DNA of 23,306 bases from an uncultured Lacticaseibacillus sp. GTDB taxonomy: Bacteria; Bacillota; Bacilli; Lactobacillales; Lactobacillaceae. Under the pieces are notes generated by a model that had not been told where the DNA came from, did not search any database, and saw only the letters and a program-made list of their open reading frames with translations. The translations under genes and the position numbers were made by a program. Positions 8,596 to 15,801 of the stretch are shown here, one piece after another. The DNA is taken from positions 1 to 23,306 of the forward strand of contig CAKQZO010000008.1 of the NCBI GenBank assembly GCA_934293835.1, in the 5' to 3' direction. How positions within the stretch are numbered: the stretch's first letter is position 1; every line of letters begins with the position of its first letter.

Positions 8596-8895
8596 TTACA
8601 TCGCTTTGGCGATATCGCGTTGCTGGGCGTGCACCTGACCAGTTAAGGCGGTGATACGCGCAGAAATTGCGTCGAAATCGGTCGTGACCATGTTATCCAG
8701 CCCCTTCAGCAAGTCAATGTTGATTGCGAAGGCGGCATCGATAAAATGGTTAACGCCGGGCTCCTCCGGGTTCAAGTTGTCGATCAACACGCTGGCTTCC
8801 ATCAGACGACCTTCGATGGTGGCACGCGCGCTGGACTGACAGGCCAAAGATAAGAGCCGCATGATTCGAGCTTCTCGCTGAAGTGTCTGTTGCAT
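8596..8895 (-). CDS. Small unknown protein encoded inside the lar operon
   Basis: This 99-residue protein has no signal peptide, membrane segment, cysteine cluster or His-rich stretch. It is almost wholly helical in character; repeated heptad-like leucines and alanines suggest a helical bundle or short coiled coil. It is likely a real gene: the ATG is preceded by AAGGAG at an ideal seven bases, the direction agrees with the operon, and it sits 89 bases before larE. Upstream lies the hairpin array that follows larD. The L. plantarum lar operon, as I know it, has no gene here. A role in NPN biogenesis, nickel handling or lactate metabolism is possible from context only. I do not recognise the family. 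Confidence 0.7.
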   Translation of the reverse strand: MQQTLQREARIMRLLSLACQSSARATIEGRLMEASVLIDNLNPEEPGVNHFIDAAFAINIDLLKGLDNMVTTDFDAISARITALTGQVHAQQRDIAKAM

Positions 8896-8929
8896 GATGG
8901 GTCTCCTTTTGACTCAGCTTCGCAAGCGG

Positions 8930-9286
8930 CGAGCTGCGCCGAGCAATGCTGGGCTGTCTAAGCCATGACGCCTTTGCGATGCGACGCATCTCTGCGGTGT
9001 CCCGTCTTAGGCTCCCAACAAAATTCGCTCGGCCTCGCTCTGGTTTCGGCGAGCTACGCGTGGCTAACGGGCTAGGCATAGCTGCACTAATGTCCGCGCA
9101 AGTAAACTCGCGTTACCATTAGCACATGCTATGCTACGCCCTAAGTACAGCCACGCTTCGCTCTGGTTTCGGCGAGCTGCGTGGCGCAATGTGCTAGACC
9201 TAACGGCACACCGGACTGTGCAAGCAAGCTTGCTCTGTCCAGTGTACGCGTTACGCTACGCGCAAAATGCGCGCCACTCCGCTCTG
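8930..9286 (-). repeat. Array A: three long palindromic repeats between larD and the 99-aa gene
   Basis: This fills most of the 396-base gap at 8896-9291. Units in sense order on the - strand are 9173-9286 (114 bp), 9050-9165 (116 bp) and 8930-9042 (113 bp). Each begins CAGAGCG and ends AGCTCG. Next to these come inverted arms such as GTGGC and GCCAC (GCCGAGC and GCTCGGC in the third). Units are joined by the identical linker GCTCGCCGAAACCAGAGC. Interiors differ but fold back on themselves; for example GATGC GAC GCATC is the tip of the third unit, and CGCG pairs close the tip of the second. The array begins directly after the larD stop codon. No T-runs or coding capacity are seen. Confidence 0.85.
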
Positions 9287-9291
9287 GTTTT

Positions 9292-10005
9292 TTACATGCC
9301 GTAGAATGCCTTGGCGAAGAGAGCGGCACATGCGGCGCCTAAGAATGGCGCGATCCCAGGAACGAGGATCCCGTATTGCCAGTCGTTGTCTGCCTTGTGC
9401 TTGATCGGCAAGATGGCGTGGGCGATACGAGGACCCATGTCACGTGCGAGATTCATCGCGAATCCGGTGGTCCCACCTAAGCCCATACCGATTGCCCAAA
9501 CGAGCAGGCCGACACCGATATCAACACCGGCAGTCGCCTTGGTTGCAACGATTGCCAGAATACCGGCGATGAAGATGAAGGTGGCGAGGAATTCGACGAA
9601 GAAGTTCCGCGGTAAGTCGCGGATGCCAGGGGAGGTGGAGAAAATGTTCCGGATGGCCACGGGATCAACCTCGCCGTCAGAAGCGTCGAAGTGATCTTTG
9701 TACATAATGTAGACGATGATAGCACCGAAGATCCCACCGAGCACGTCAGCCAAAGAGTAAGGGATGAACATGGTCCAAGGAAGATTGCCTAAGATGCATT
9801 GCGCCAAAACCATGGCGGGGTTGATGCAGACGTTGCCGAACATGAAAAGGGAAACGGTGATCCCGAAAGCCCAAGTCGTGATGGCAAACAGGTGACCGGA
9901 GCCGTGGTACTTGGTGTCTTTGAGCGTGACGTCACAGTGGACGCCGACCCCGAAGATGATCATCAGGGCGGTGCCCATGAATTCTGCTAATAATTGATGT
10001 AACAA
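9292..10005 (-). CDS. larD: LarD, lactate channel of the aquaglyceroporin family
   Basis: This 237-residue major intrinsic protein has about six membrane helices. In L. plantarum LarD conducts both lactic acid isomers across the membrane. The first half-helix motif NPA is present in CINPAMVLAQ; the second appears as GFAMNLARDMGPR, with NLA in place of the second NPA. The N-terminus (LHQLLAEFMGTALMIIFG) is typical of glycerol facilitator relatives. The start is a TTG at 10005, with GGAGG ten bases upstream; the next ATG would remove part of the first helix. It lies 71 bases after larC, and its stop abuts repeat array A. A general glycerol facilitator is the alternative, but operon position favours lactate. 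Confidence 0.9.
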   Translation of the reverse strand: MLHQLLAEFMGTALMIIFGVGVHCDVTLKDTKYHGSGHLFAITTWAFGITVSLFMFGNVCINPAMVLAQCILGNLPWTMFIPYSLADVLGGIFGAIIVYIMYKDHFDASDGEVDPVAIRNIFSTSPGIRDLPRNFFVEFLATFIFIAGILAIVATKATAGVDIGVGLLVWAIGMGLGGTTGFAMNLARDMGPRIAHAILPIKHKADNDWQYGILVPGIAPFLGAACAALFAKAFYGM

Positions 10006-10051
10006 AAGTATAATTCCTCCAAAAATTAATCTGCTGTAATGAACGGGCTAA

Positions 10052-10075
10052 AGCGTCGCCGTTAGGCGAGGCGCT
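10052..10075 (-). other. Stem-loop between larC and larD
   Basis: TCGCC and GGCGA pair around GTTA, and AGCG/CGCT extend the stem past a two-base bulge. It lies just after the larC stop. The following - strand bases (TTTAG) are not a proper U-tract, so partial termination or mRNA stabilisation is more likely than full termination. Confidence 0.5.
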
Positions 10076-10076
10076 G

Positions 10077-11387
10077 TTACCCTAGTTGCCGATAAACGGC
10101 ACGGTAGACTTCTTGAAGCGTGACGCCATGCGTGTCGGCCAAGCGTTGGCAATCCGCAAATTCTGGCTTTGACTTCTCAATGTCGTGATAGGTAAGGTGT
10201 TTCACGCGAACGTCACCGTATTCGGTGGTAACCGTTGTAAAATGACGCTGCATGATGGTGCGGTGCAGGGTGTGGTAACGCACGCCTGCGGTGCTTGTGA
10301 ATTGTAAAAGCAGATGCGTGAGCGCTTCGCGGTCGTCAGGTGCGGCGAGGACGGTCAGGCGAGTCGCCGGCCGATTCTTTTTCATCTGAATCGCGTCGAA
10401 GTACGCGTCGTATGCGCCGGCCGCCACGAGCTTATCGATGACCGGGGCGAGCTGCTCGGCGCTTTGGTCGTCGATGTTGGCAGCTAGTTCCAAGACATCG
10501 TCAGCGTTCGTCTCGACGACTTGCTGGCTGAGCGGCGCAACAGTACCGACCATCGCCCGCAAGGCGTTGATCTGGCCGATGTCGCGAGTGCCGAAGCCAT
10601 AGCCAACGCTTTCGACCGCAAGATTCTCCGGCAAGCTACCGAAGTGAGTCACCAGCGTCTTGATGATGCCCATGCCGGTTGGGGTGACCAATTCAGTATG
10701 AATATCGTCGCGCTGGCGCACCGGAATGCTGGTGCCGGCACGCATTTGCATGACGGCGGGCACCGGGATCGGCATCTTGCCGTGGGCGACTTCGATGAAG
10801 CCGGTGCCGTCGACAAGCGGGCTCGAAATCACGTTGTCGACGTGTAGCTGTTCCAAGGCGATGCAACCGCCGACGATGTCGACGATGGAATCCACCGCGC
10901 CGACTTCGTGGAAGTGCACTTCCGCCATTGTCACGTTGTGGACTTTGGCTTCCGCCTCTGCGATCGCTTTGAAAATGGCCAAGGCGTGCTGCTTGACGTA
11001 GGCAGACAAGTCCGCCTTTTGAATCAAGGCGACGATCTCCGTGTAGTGCCGGGCACCACCGTGATGGTGGTGATGGGCGTGCGCATGGTCATGCGTGTGC
11101 TCGGCCGCCAGATAAGGATGGTCGCCGTGTTCATGGTGCTCGTGTTCGTGGTCATGTGTATGTTCAGTGAAGCCGGTGTCCATCTGGCCGTGGTCGAGGT
11201 GGACTTGGAAGCTCGTGCCAAAAATCGCGCTTTGCGCGGTTTTTTCAGCGTGCAGGTGATAACCATGCACGTCGAGCTTGGCGAGCTCCTCTTTCACTAA
11301 ATCGAGGTCGACTCCCAGATCCAAGAGGGCGCCTAAAAACATGTCTCCGGAAATCCCGGAAATCACGTCGAGATACAATGTGCGCAT
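10077..11387 (-). CDS. larC: LarC, nickel insertase (CTP-dependent cyclometallase)
   Basis: This 436-residue protein inserts nickel into the thiolated pyridinium precursor to make the NPN cofactor of LarA. The N-terminal domain starts RTLYLDVISGISGDMFLGALLDLG, as in the family. Residues about 76-114 form a very His-rich stretch with some 20 histidines and acidic residues, suited to nickel binding. The C-terminal domain continues without a break. In L. plantarum the product is made from larC1 and larC2 by programmed frameshifting; here one frame encodes all of it. The ATG at 11387 has AAGGAGG seven bases upstream and overlaps the larB stop by one base (TGATG); an adjacent GTG at 11390 is less well spaced. 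Confidence 0.95.
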   Translation of the reverse strand: MRTLYLDVISGISGDMFLGALLDLGVDLDLVKEELAKLDVHGYHLHAEKTAQSAIFGTSFQVHLDHGQMDTGFTEHTHDHEHEHHEHGDHPYLAAEHTHDHAHAHHHHHGGARHYTEIVALIQKADLSAYVKQHALAIFKAIAEAEAKVHNVTMAEVHFHEVGAVDSIVDIVGGCIALEQLHVDNVISSPLVDGTGFIEVAHGKMPIPVPAVMQMRAGTSIPVRQRDDIHTELVTPTGMGIIKTLVTHFGSLPENLAVESVGYGFGTRDIGQINALRAMVGTVAPLSQQVVETNADDVLELAANIDDQSAEQLAPVIDKLVAAGAYDAYFDAIQMKKNRPATRLTVLAAPDDREALTHLLLQFTSTAGVRYHTLHRTIMQRHFTTVTTEYGDVRVKHLTYHDIEKSKPEFADCQRLADTHGVTLQEVYRAVYRQLG

Positions 11388-12148
11388 CACTGCGCCTCCT
11401 TTTCACCTATATGATTGATCATGCTTGCCGAGTATGCCGCACCAAAGCCGTTATCGACGTTGACGACGGTGATGCCCGACGCGCATGAGTTCAACATCGT
11501 CATCAAGGCGGTGACCCCGCCGAAGTTGGTCCCGTAGCCGATCGATGTCGGTACCGCAATCAGCGGAACGTCGATCAAGCCGCCGACGACGCTCGCCAAG
11601 GCCCCTTCCATCCCTGCGATCACGATCACGACTTGCGCTTCGCGAATCTCGTCGAGATGTTCGAACAGCCGGTGGATGCCGGCAACGCCAACATCGTAAA
11701 CGCGGCTGACGCGGTTGCCGTAGCATTCAGCGGTCACCGCGGCTTCTTCAGCGACAGGAATGTCGCTGGTGCCGGCGGTGACAACGGCGATCTTGCTGGC
11801 AGTGAGCGGCAGAGGCCGTTCAATCTGCGTTAAGATGCGCGCGTCTTCGTGATAGATTGCTTTGGGAAAATGCGCCTTGATTTGCGCGTATTTTTCCGGG
11901 CTCAGGCGCGTGCACAAAATATTTTGCGCGTGGCGCTCGAGCGAGGCCATGATGTCGATGATCTGAGCGGGGGTCTTCCCCGAACCGTAGATCACTTCGG
12001 GATAGCCGTTGCGCTTGCCGCGGGCGAGATCGACCTTGGCGAAGCCGAGATCGTCGCTACTTTTGGCTTGTAGCTGAGCGGCGGCGTCTTGCACCGCGAC
12101 TTCGTGCTGGGCGACAGCCTTCAATAGTCCTAATACGTCTTCTGCCAA
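11387..12148 (-). CDS. larB: LarB, nicotinic acid adenine dinucleotide carboxylase/hydrolase
   Basis: This 253-residue PurE-like enzyme carboxylates the pyridinium ring of NaAD and releases AMP, the first step in NPN synthesis. Hallmarks are the [16 protein letters not shown] segment, [27 protein letters not shown] and NSCASG with Cys222, which corresponds to the adduct-forming Cys221 of L. plantarum. The frame is open to a GTG at 12193, but I place the start at TTG 12148. AAAGGAG lies nine bases before it and the protein then matches the family length. The 15 extra residues would be read from a piece of repeat array B. It is translationally coupled to larC. Confidence 0.92.
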   Translation of the reverse strand: MAEDVLGLLKAVAQHEVAVQDAAAQLQAKSSDDLGFAKVDLARGKRNGYPEVIYGSGKTPAQIIDIMASLERHAQNILCTRLSPEKYAQIKAHFPKAIYHEDARILTQIERPLPLTASKIAVVTAGTSDIPVAEEAAVTAECYGNRVSRVYDVGVAGIHRLFEHLDEIREAQVVIVIAGMEGALASVVGGLIDVPLIAVPTSIGYGTNFGGVTALMTMLNSCASGITVVNVDNGFGAAYSASMINHIGEKEAQ

Positions 12149-12183
12149 AATCGAATTCTCCTTTACAAGCACAGAGCATAGTC

Positions 12184-12398
12184 GCCGCGCCACTTCGCTC
12201 TGTTTAGTCGAGCGTCGTGAGGCAACGCAGGTACAGCTAGCTACGCGACCTGCTAAGTCCGCCTCACGTCGCTCTGTTTTAGTCGAGCTACGTGGCGCAA
12301 CGGTGGGCTGGATAAGCTGTCCCGGTCACGCACTGGCGTTGCCAGCACGAGCCCAGGCCTTCTTATCCTCCCACCTAAGCCCGCGCCACTTCGCTCTG
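12184..12398 (-). repeat. Array B: palindromic repeats between larA and larB
   Basis: Sense order on the - strand: a 115-bp unit (12284-12398), a short 68-bp unit (12209-12276) and a half unit (12184-12202) that stops after CAGAGCGAAGTGGCGCG. Linkers contain GACTAAAACAGAGC or GACTAAACAGAGC, unlike those of arrays A and C. The first unit has arms GGTGGG and CCCACC, then GGATAAG and CTTATCC, ending in a tip CTGGC GTT GCCAG. The short unit has 14-base outer arms with one mismatch and inner arms GCAGGT and ACCTGC. The array starts right after the larA stop codon and ends next to the larB ribosome site. Confidence 0.85.
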
Positions 12399-12400
12399 TT

Positions 12401-13675
12401 TTACTGAACGATGACGCCCAGGCCGTCTGGGATGACAGTGACCTTGGCATCTTGGCCTTCGAGTTCGTAGGCTTTTTGCAAAGCTTCGTCGAAGGTCTTG
12501 GCCAAGTCCATGTGCATGTTGGTGATCAGGTCTGGGTCGACGAGGTCAGAAACCACGATGACGTGATGGTTGACCAAGATGCGGGCGAGGATTTGAGAGG
12601 TCCACTGATCCGGCACGGTTTCCAGACGCGGGGTGTTGATCGCCTTGTCCAAGAATTCCTGGGGGTCGTCAACGTCGGCGATGTTATGGTAGAAGCCTTC
12701 ACCACCGTGACCGTCGGCACAACCGGCAACCATGATGATCACGCCACCCTTTTTGTTGGTGGCTTCGGCTGCGGTCATCCCCTTGACGGCCTGATAGATG
12801 TTCTGGTCGAGCGGGTAGCCACCGTTGGTCGAAACGGCAATATCGGATTCGATCTTGTCGACGTGCGACAGCTTCTCCAAGAACTTGCAGCCTTCACGGT
12901 GCGCCTTGTCGAGGTCACCGGCAAAAGAGCCGATGATGTGCTTGTCTTCATCCAAGACAACGTTGGTGATGAAGACCAAGTGTGCTTGTTGAGCGGCATA
13001 GAACATGTCCTTGTGAATCATGTTGTGATCCAAGGAACCTGGACGGGAGTGCTTGTCGTTGATAAATTCGCCGGAGTGGTTGGCCATGATCGTCTTGTAG
13101 CTGGCGATACCAGGCAGAACGGACTTACGACCGCCGGAGAAACCAGCGAAGAAGTGGGATTCGATGAATCCTTCGGAAATCAACAGGTCAGCTTCCATAG
13201 CGACCTTGTTGATGATCAAGTCACCACCGGAAGGTAGTTGGCCGAGTTTGACCATGGAAGAATCGTCGGTCGAAACGTGCATGACGATTTCTTCGTTGTC
13301 TACGATTTCTTGGCCGTACTTGTTCACGAGTTCTTCGTGCGTCGAAGCACGGTGGAAGCCGGTTGCCACGAGGATCCGGATGCGGGCATCAGGCGCAACA
13401 GAGCGCAACCGACGCAACAGGATCGGGGTGATAATGTGTGACGGCACTGGACGGGTGTGGTCACTGGAGATGATGACGATGTTCTTCTTACCCTTGGCGA
13501 GCTCTTCTAATTTAGGAGAGCCGATCGGGTTGTCTAAAGAATCTTCGACTAGTTCCTTTTCGCCTTTGTCGGCCTTATAGGTCGCGGCTTGAGAAACCAG
13601 CTTGCCAGCAAAGTTTGAATCTTCGATCGTGGCAGTGATCGTCTTGTGGTCATATGGCAGGTTGATGGATACCAA
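12401..13675 (-). CDS. larA: LarA, nickel-pincer lactate racemase
   Basis: This 424-residue cytoplasmic enzyme interconverts D- and L-lactate using the covalently bound nickel-pincer nucleotide. Length and sequence closely match L. plantarum LarA. The key residues fall at identical numbers: Lys184 (in SGGRKSVLPG), which anchors the cofactor; nickel ligand His200 (IMANH); and the catalytic pair His108 (GFHR) and His174 (IESH). The start is TTG 13675 with AAAGGAAG about seven bases upstream, giving VSINLPYDH as the N-terminus. It is first in its operon and separated from the maturation genes by repeat array B, which may help keep LarA output high relative to LarB, LarC and LarE. Confidence 0.97.
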   Translation of the reverse strand: MVSINLPYDHKTITATIEDSNFAGKLVSQAATYKADKGEKELVEDSLDNPIGSPKLEELAKGKKNIVIISSDHTRPVPSHIITPILLRRLRSVAPDARIRILVATGFHRASTHEELVNKYGQEIVDNEEIVMHVSTDDSSMVKLGQLPSGGDLIINKVAMEADLLISEGFIESHFFAGFSGGRKSVLPGIASYKTIMANHSGEFINDKHSRPGSLDHNMIHKDMFYAAQQAHLVFITNVVLDEDKHIIGSFAGDLDKAHREGCKFLEKLSHVDKIESDIAVSTNGGYPLDQNIYQAVKGMTAAEATNKKGGVIIMVAGCADGHGGEGFYHNIADVDDPQEFLDKAINTPRLETVPDQWTSQILARILVNHHVIVVSDLVDPDLITNMHMDLAKTFDEALQKAYELEGQDAKVTVIPDGLGVIVQ

Positions 13676-13782
13676 AAGAATGCTTCCTTTCGTGAGACAA
13701 AGTATGTACTATACACAAAAAGCGTACGGTCTTCGTTATACGCCTTCTGTTTCTGAAAGTTTTTCACTTTTTGGAACAACAA
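13676..13782. promoter_or_regulatory. larA-larR divergent regulatory region
   Basis: This 107-base region must hold promoters for larA (leftward) and larR (rightward). Three inverted repeats are visible: GTATGTACTATAC (13702-13714), GCGTA and TACGC 12 bases apart (13722-13743), and AAAGT TTTTC ACTTT (13756-13770). On the - strand TATAGT (13713-13708) could be the larA -10 box without a good -35 box, as expected of an activated promoter. LarR of L. plantarum binds palindromic Lar boxes in the equivalent region; which dyad serves here is uncertain. Confidence 0.5.
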
Positions 13783-14541
13783 ATGAAAGCAACATTTGTT
13801 AACTTTCTGCGAGTGTGGAATACTATAATCAACGAAGACACTTATCTATCCATTAGCGGAAAGGTGTATCCCGGCATGGTACTCAGTGACATTGAATTTC
13901 TTATTAATTTTCTCGAAGAGCGGCATGTACCGCGAATTAAGAAGACGCGCCATACATATCTCACCTATCACGGTCTTGAGGAACACTATACTTATATTCT
14001 GATCAACGGCATTATCAAGAACTCGATCATTCTCCAAGACGGACGCGAATTTAACATTTCATACATCGCCAAACCCGATGTGATCTCGCTTCTGCGCGAT
14101 GAAATTTCCAAATACACCGAGCAGCCGTTCAACGTCCGCATTGAGTCACCTGAGGCCACCTTTTTTCAGATCGATCGGGTGACCTTCTGGAACTATGTGA
14201 ATTCGACCCCCGAGCTGCAAGATTACGTTAAGAACTACTATCGTAAAAAGCTGTCAGAGAACATCTATCGGGTGCAGCGCATGGTCATGAATGGCAAGAA
14301 CGGCGCGTTGTGTGCGTTCTTGTACAGCCTGATCGACATGTTCGGCGTGCAGACGCATGATGGGATCTTGATCGATTTCATCGTCACGAATGAGGACATC
14401 GTCGGCTTCACCGGCATCTCCACGCGTAGCAGCGTCAACCGCATGCTCAACGGACTGCGCCAACAAGGCGTCCTCGAGATGTGCCAGCACAAGTTCTTGA
14501 TCAAAGACGTCAGCTACCTGCTGGACAGCATCGCCAATTGA
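13783..14541 (+). CDS. larR: LarR, Crp/Fnr-family lactate-responsive activator
   Basis: This 252-residue transcription regulator has an N-terminal effector domain of cyclic-nucleotide-binding type (about residues 20-130) and a C-terminal winged helix. The helix-turn-helix lies near residues 202-232 (TNEDIVGFTGISTRSSVNRMLNGL). In L. plantarum LarR activates the lar operon and the nickel importer when L-lactate exceeds D-lactate. Position, divergent from larA, supports this identity. The ATG at 13783 has only a weak GGAA site; an in-frame TTG at 13771 is an alternative. Unlike in L. plantarum, the importer genes do not follow it directly: a terminator and the urease operon intervene. Confidence 0.88.
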   Translation: MKATFVNFLRVWNTIINEDTYLSISGKVYPGMVLSDIEFLINFLEERHVPRIKKTRHTYLTYHGLEEHYTYILINGIIKNSIILQDGREFNISYIAKPDVISLLRDEISKYTEQPFNVRIESPEATFFQIDRVTFWNYVNSTPELQDYVKNYYRKKLSENIYRVQRMVMNGKNGALCAFLYSLIDMFGVQTHDGILIDFIVTNEDIVGFTGISTRSSVNRMLNGLRQQGVLEMCQHKFLIKDVSYLLDSIAN

Positions 14542-14576
14542 GCAAGCAGACCACTTGAATAGGTGAACACACAATA

Positions 14577-14614
14577 GGGGATGTGGCTTTGGCCACATCC
14601 CCGTTAGACTTTTT
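14577..14614 (+). terminator. Terminator of larR
   Basis: GGGGATGTGGC and GCCACATCCCC form a perfect 11-pair stem around TTTG. A TTTTT tract follows after seven bases (14610-14614). It separates larR from the urease operon. Confidence 0.8.
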
Positions 14615-14691
14615 ACCCGCTGTGAAGCCGCATACATTGGTGCAAAACGGCGGATGTGAAATTTGATCGTGTCGTTGTGAAAATTCGTCGT

Positions 14692-14748
14692 GTTAGTTTA
14701 AGTAACGAAATAACTTTTCAAATCTTTGACCGGTGTTATGCTGACACC
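14692..14748 (+). promoter_or_regulatory. Candidate promoter and operators of the urease operon
   Basis: An extended -10 element TGTTATGCT (14734-14742) lies 16 bases after a weak -35 (TTTTCA, 14715-14720). It sits inside the dyad GGTGT-7-ACACC (14732-14748), where a bound repressor would block it. A second near-palindrome, GTTAGTTTAAGTAAC (14692-14706), lies just upstream. The regulator is unknown. The remaining sequence from 14615 to 14811 shows nothing else I can support. Confidence 0.35.
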
Positions 14749-14811
14749 ATCGCAGCGCCGATGATTATTGTGATGGCGGCACTGTGAACGTCGTCAAAGG
14801 AAGTGAAGTTA

Positions 14812-15330
14812 ATGCTGGGTGTCATTTTATTGTATGTCGGCATGGTGTTGATCTCTAATGGTTTGGCAACGATCGAAGGTATCAAGGACAAATCGCTGGT
14901 GGTTATGAACTTGTTCACCGGTGGCTTGAGCCTAATCCTCAACATCGTCGCCTTGTCTTGGGGCATCATTGCCGATAAACCGGCGAGCTGGTTTTACGCC
15001 AGCGCCACCGGCCTATTATTTGCTTTTACATATCTCTATGTCGCACTGAACACACTGTTTGACCTGGATCAACGGCTTTACGGCTGGTATAGCCTATTTG
15101 TCGCAATCAATTCGATTCCGGCTGGCCTGTTGTGCTTTGCCAATTACGGCGGCAACTGGATCTATGGCCTGATTTGGTGGGCATGGGGCAGCTTGTGGCT
15201 GACAGGATTCTTGCAGAACAATCTGAACTGGCAGATCGGGCGCTTCTCCGGCTGGTTGAGTCTGATCGAAGGAATCGTGACTGCTTGGATTCCGGGATTC
15301 TTGATGCTGGTGAATCGGTGGCCACAATAA
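14812..15330 (+). CDS. ureI: UreI/AmiS family urea channel
   Basis: This 172-residue membrane protein has about six helices and the family motifs LLYVGMVLISNGL at the start, VVMNLFTGG, ATGLLFAFTYLYVALN, WYSLFVAI and the C-terminal LIEGIVTAWIPGFLML. Relatives are proton-gated urea channels that feed cytoplasmic urease under acid stress, or amide transporters. As first gene of the urease operon, urea is the clear substrate. ATG 14812 is preferred, with AAGGAAG about eight bases upstream; a GTG at 14803 overlaps that site. Whether the channel is acid-gated cannot be read from the sequence, as I see no obvious periplasmic histidine cluster. Confidence 0.92.
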   Translation: MLGVILLYVGMVLISNGLATIEGIKDKSLVVMNLFTGGLSLILNIVALSWGIIADKPASWFYASATGLLFAFTYLYVALNTLFDLDQRLYGWYSLFVAINSIPAGLLCFANYGGNWIYGLIWWAWGSLWLTGFLQNNLNWQIGRFSGWLSLIEGIVTAWIPGFLMLVNRWPQ

Positions 15331-15345
15331 AAGAGAGGGACGGAC

Positions 15346-15648
15346 ATGCAACTTACTGAACGTGAACAAGAAAAAATGATGATTAGTCTCGCCGGGATGA
15401 TCGCGCAAAAGCGCAAGGATTCTGGGCTGAAACTCAACCATCCGGAAAGCATCGCCTTGATCACCAGTTACATCCTTGAAGGGGCGCGCGCCGGCAAATC
15501 AGTGGCGGAATTGATGGATGAAGGTGGCCAAGTGCTGACTCGCGAAGATGTGATGACCGGCATTCCCGAAATGATTCCGATGATTCAAGTTGAAGCGACC
15601 TTCGTCGATGGGACGAAATTGGTGACCATTCACGATCCAATTCGCTGA
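15346..15648 (+). CDS. ureA: Urease gamma subunit
   Basis: This 100-residue small structural subunit of urease has the usual length of the separate bacterial gamma chain. It starts [24 protein letters not shown] and contains [56 protein letters not shown], all conserved in the family. It assembles with the beta and alpha chains into a trimer of trimers in the cytoplasm. It lies 15 bases after ureI, with GAGAGGG before the ATG. The gap to ureB (153 bases) is unusually long and contains a terminator-like hairpin. Confidence 0.97.
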   Translation: MQLTEREQEKMMISLAGMIAQKRKDSGLKLNHPESIALITSYILEGARAGKSVAELMDEGGQVLTREDVMTGIPEMIPMIQVEATFVDGTKLVTIHDPIR

Positions 15649-15716
15649 TTCATAACGGCGCCAGGCAACCGCGCAACTCGCAGGCCTGGTGAAGAATGCG
15701 ACTTTCAATCCAGAAT

Positions 15717-15739
15717 GACACCGAGCGTTGGTGTCTTTT
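15717..15739 (+). terminator. Terminator-like hairpin in the ureA-ureB gap
   Basis: GACACC and GGTGTC pair around GAGCGTT and are followed by TTTT. A weaker dyad (CCAGG 15661-15665, CCTGG 15685-15689) lies upstream and could act as an alternative fold. A partial terminator or attenuator inside the structural genes is possible; the short stem and U-tract make strong termination unlikely. Confidence 0.4.
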
Positions 15740-15801
15740 GCGCGATGGCGTACAACGATGATTTCGGCCACGCTTGGTGTTACGCGACCAAGGAGGAACG
15801 T

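Noticed and set aside
8930..9286. Integron attC sites
   Set aside because: Size and conserved ends with variable palindromic centre are similar, but no cassette genes lie between units, no GTTRRRY/RYYYAAC core pair is seen and there is no integrase in the window.
10077..11387. Programmed frameshift within larC
   Set aside because: The frame is continuous from start to stop, so no shift is needed.
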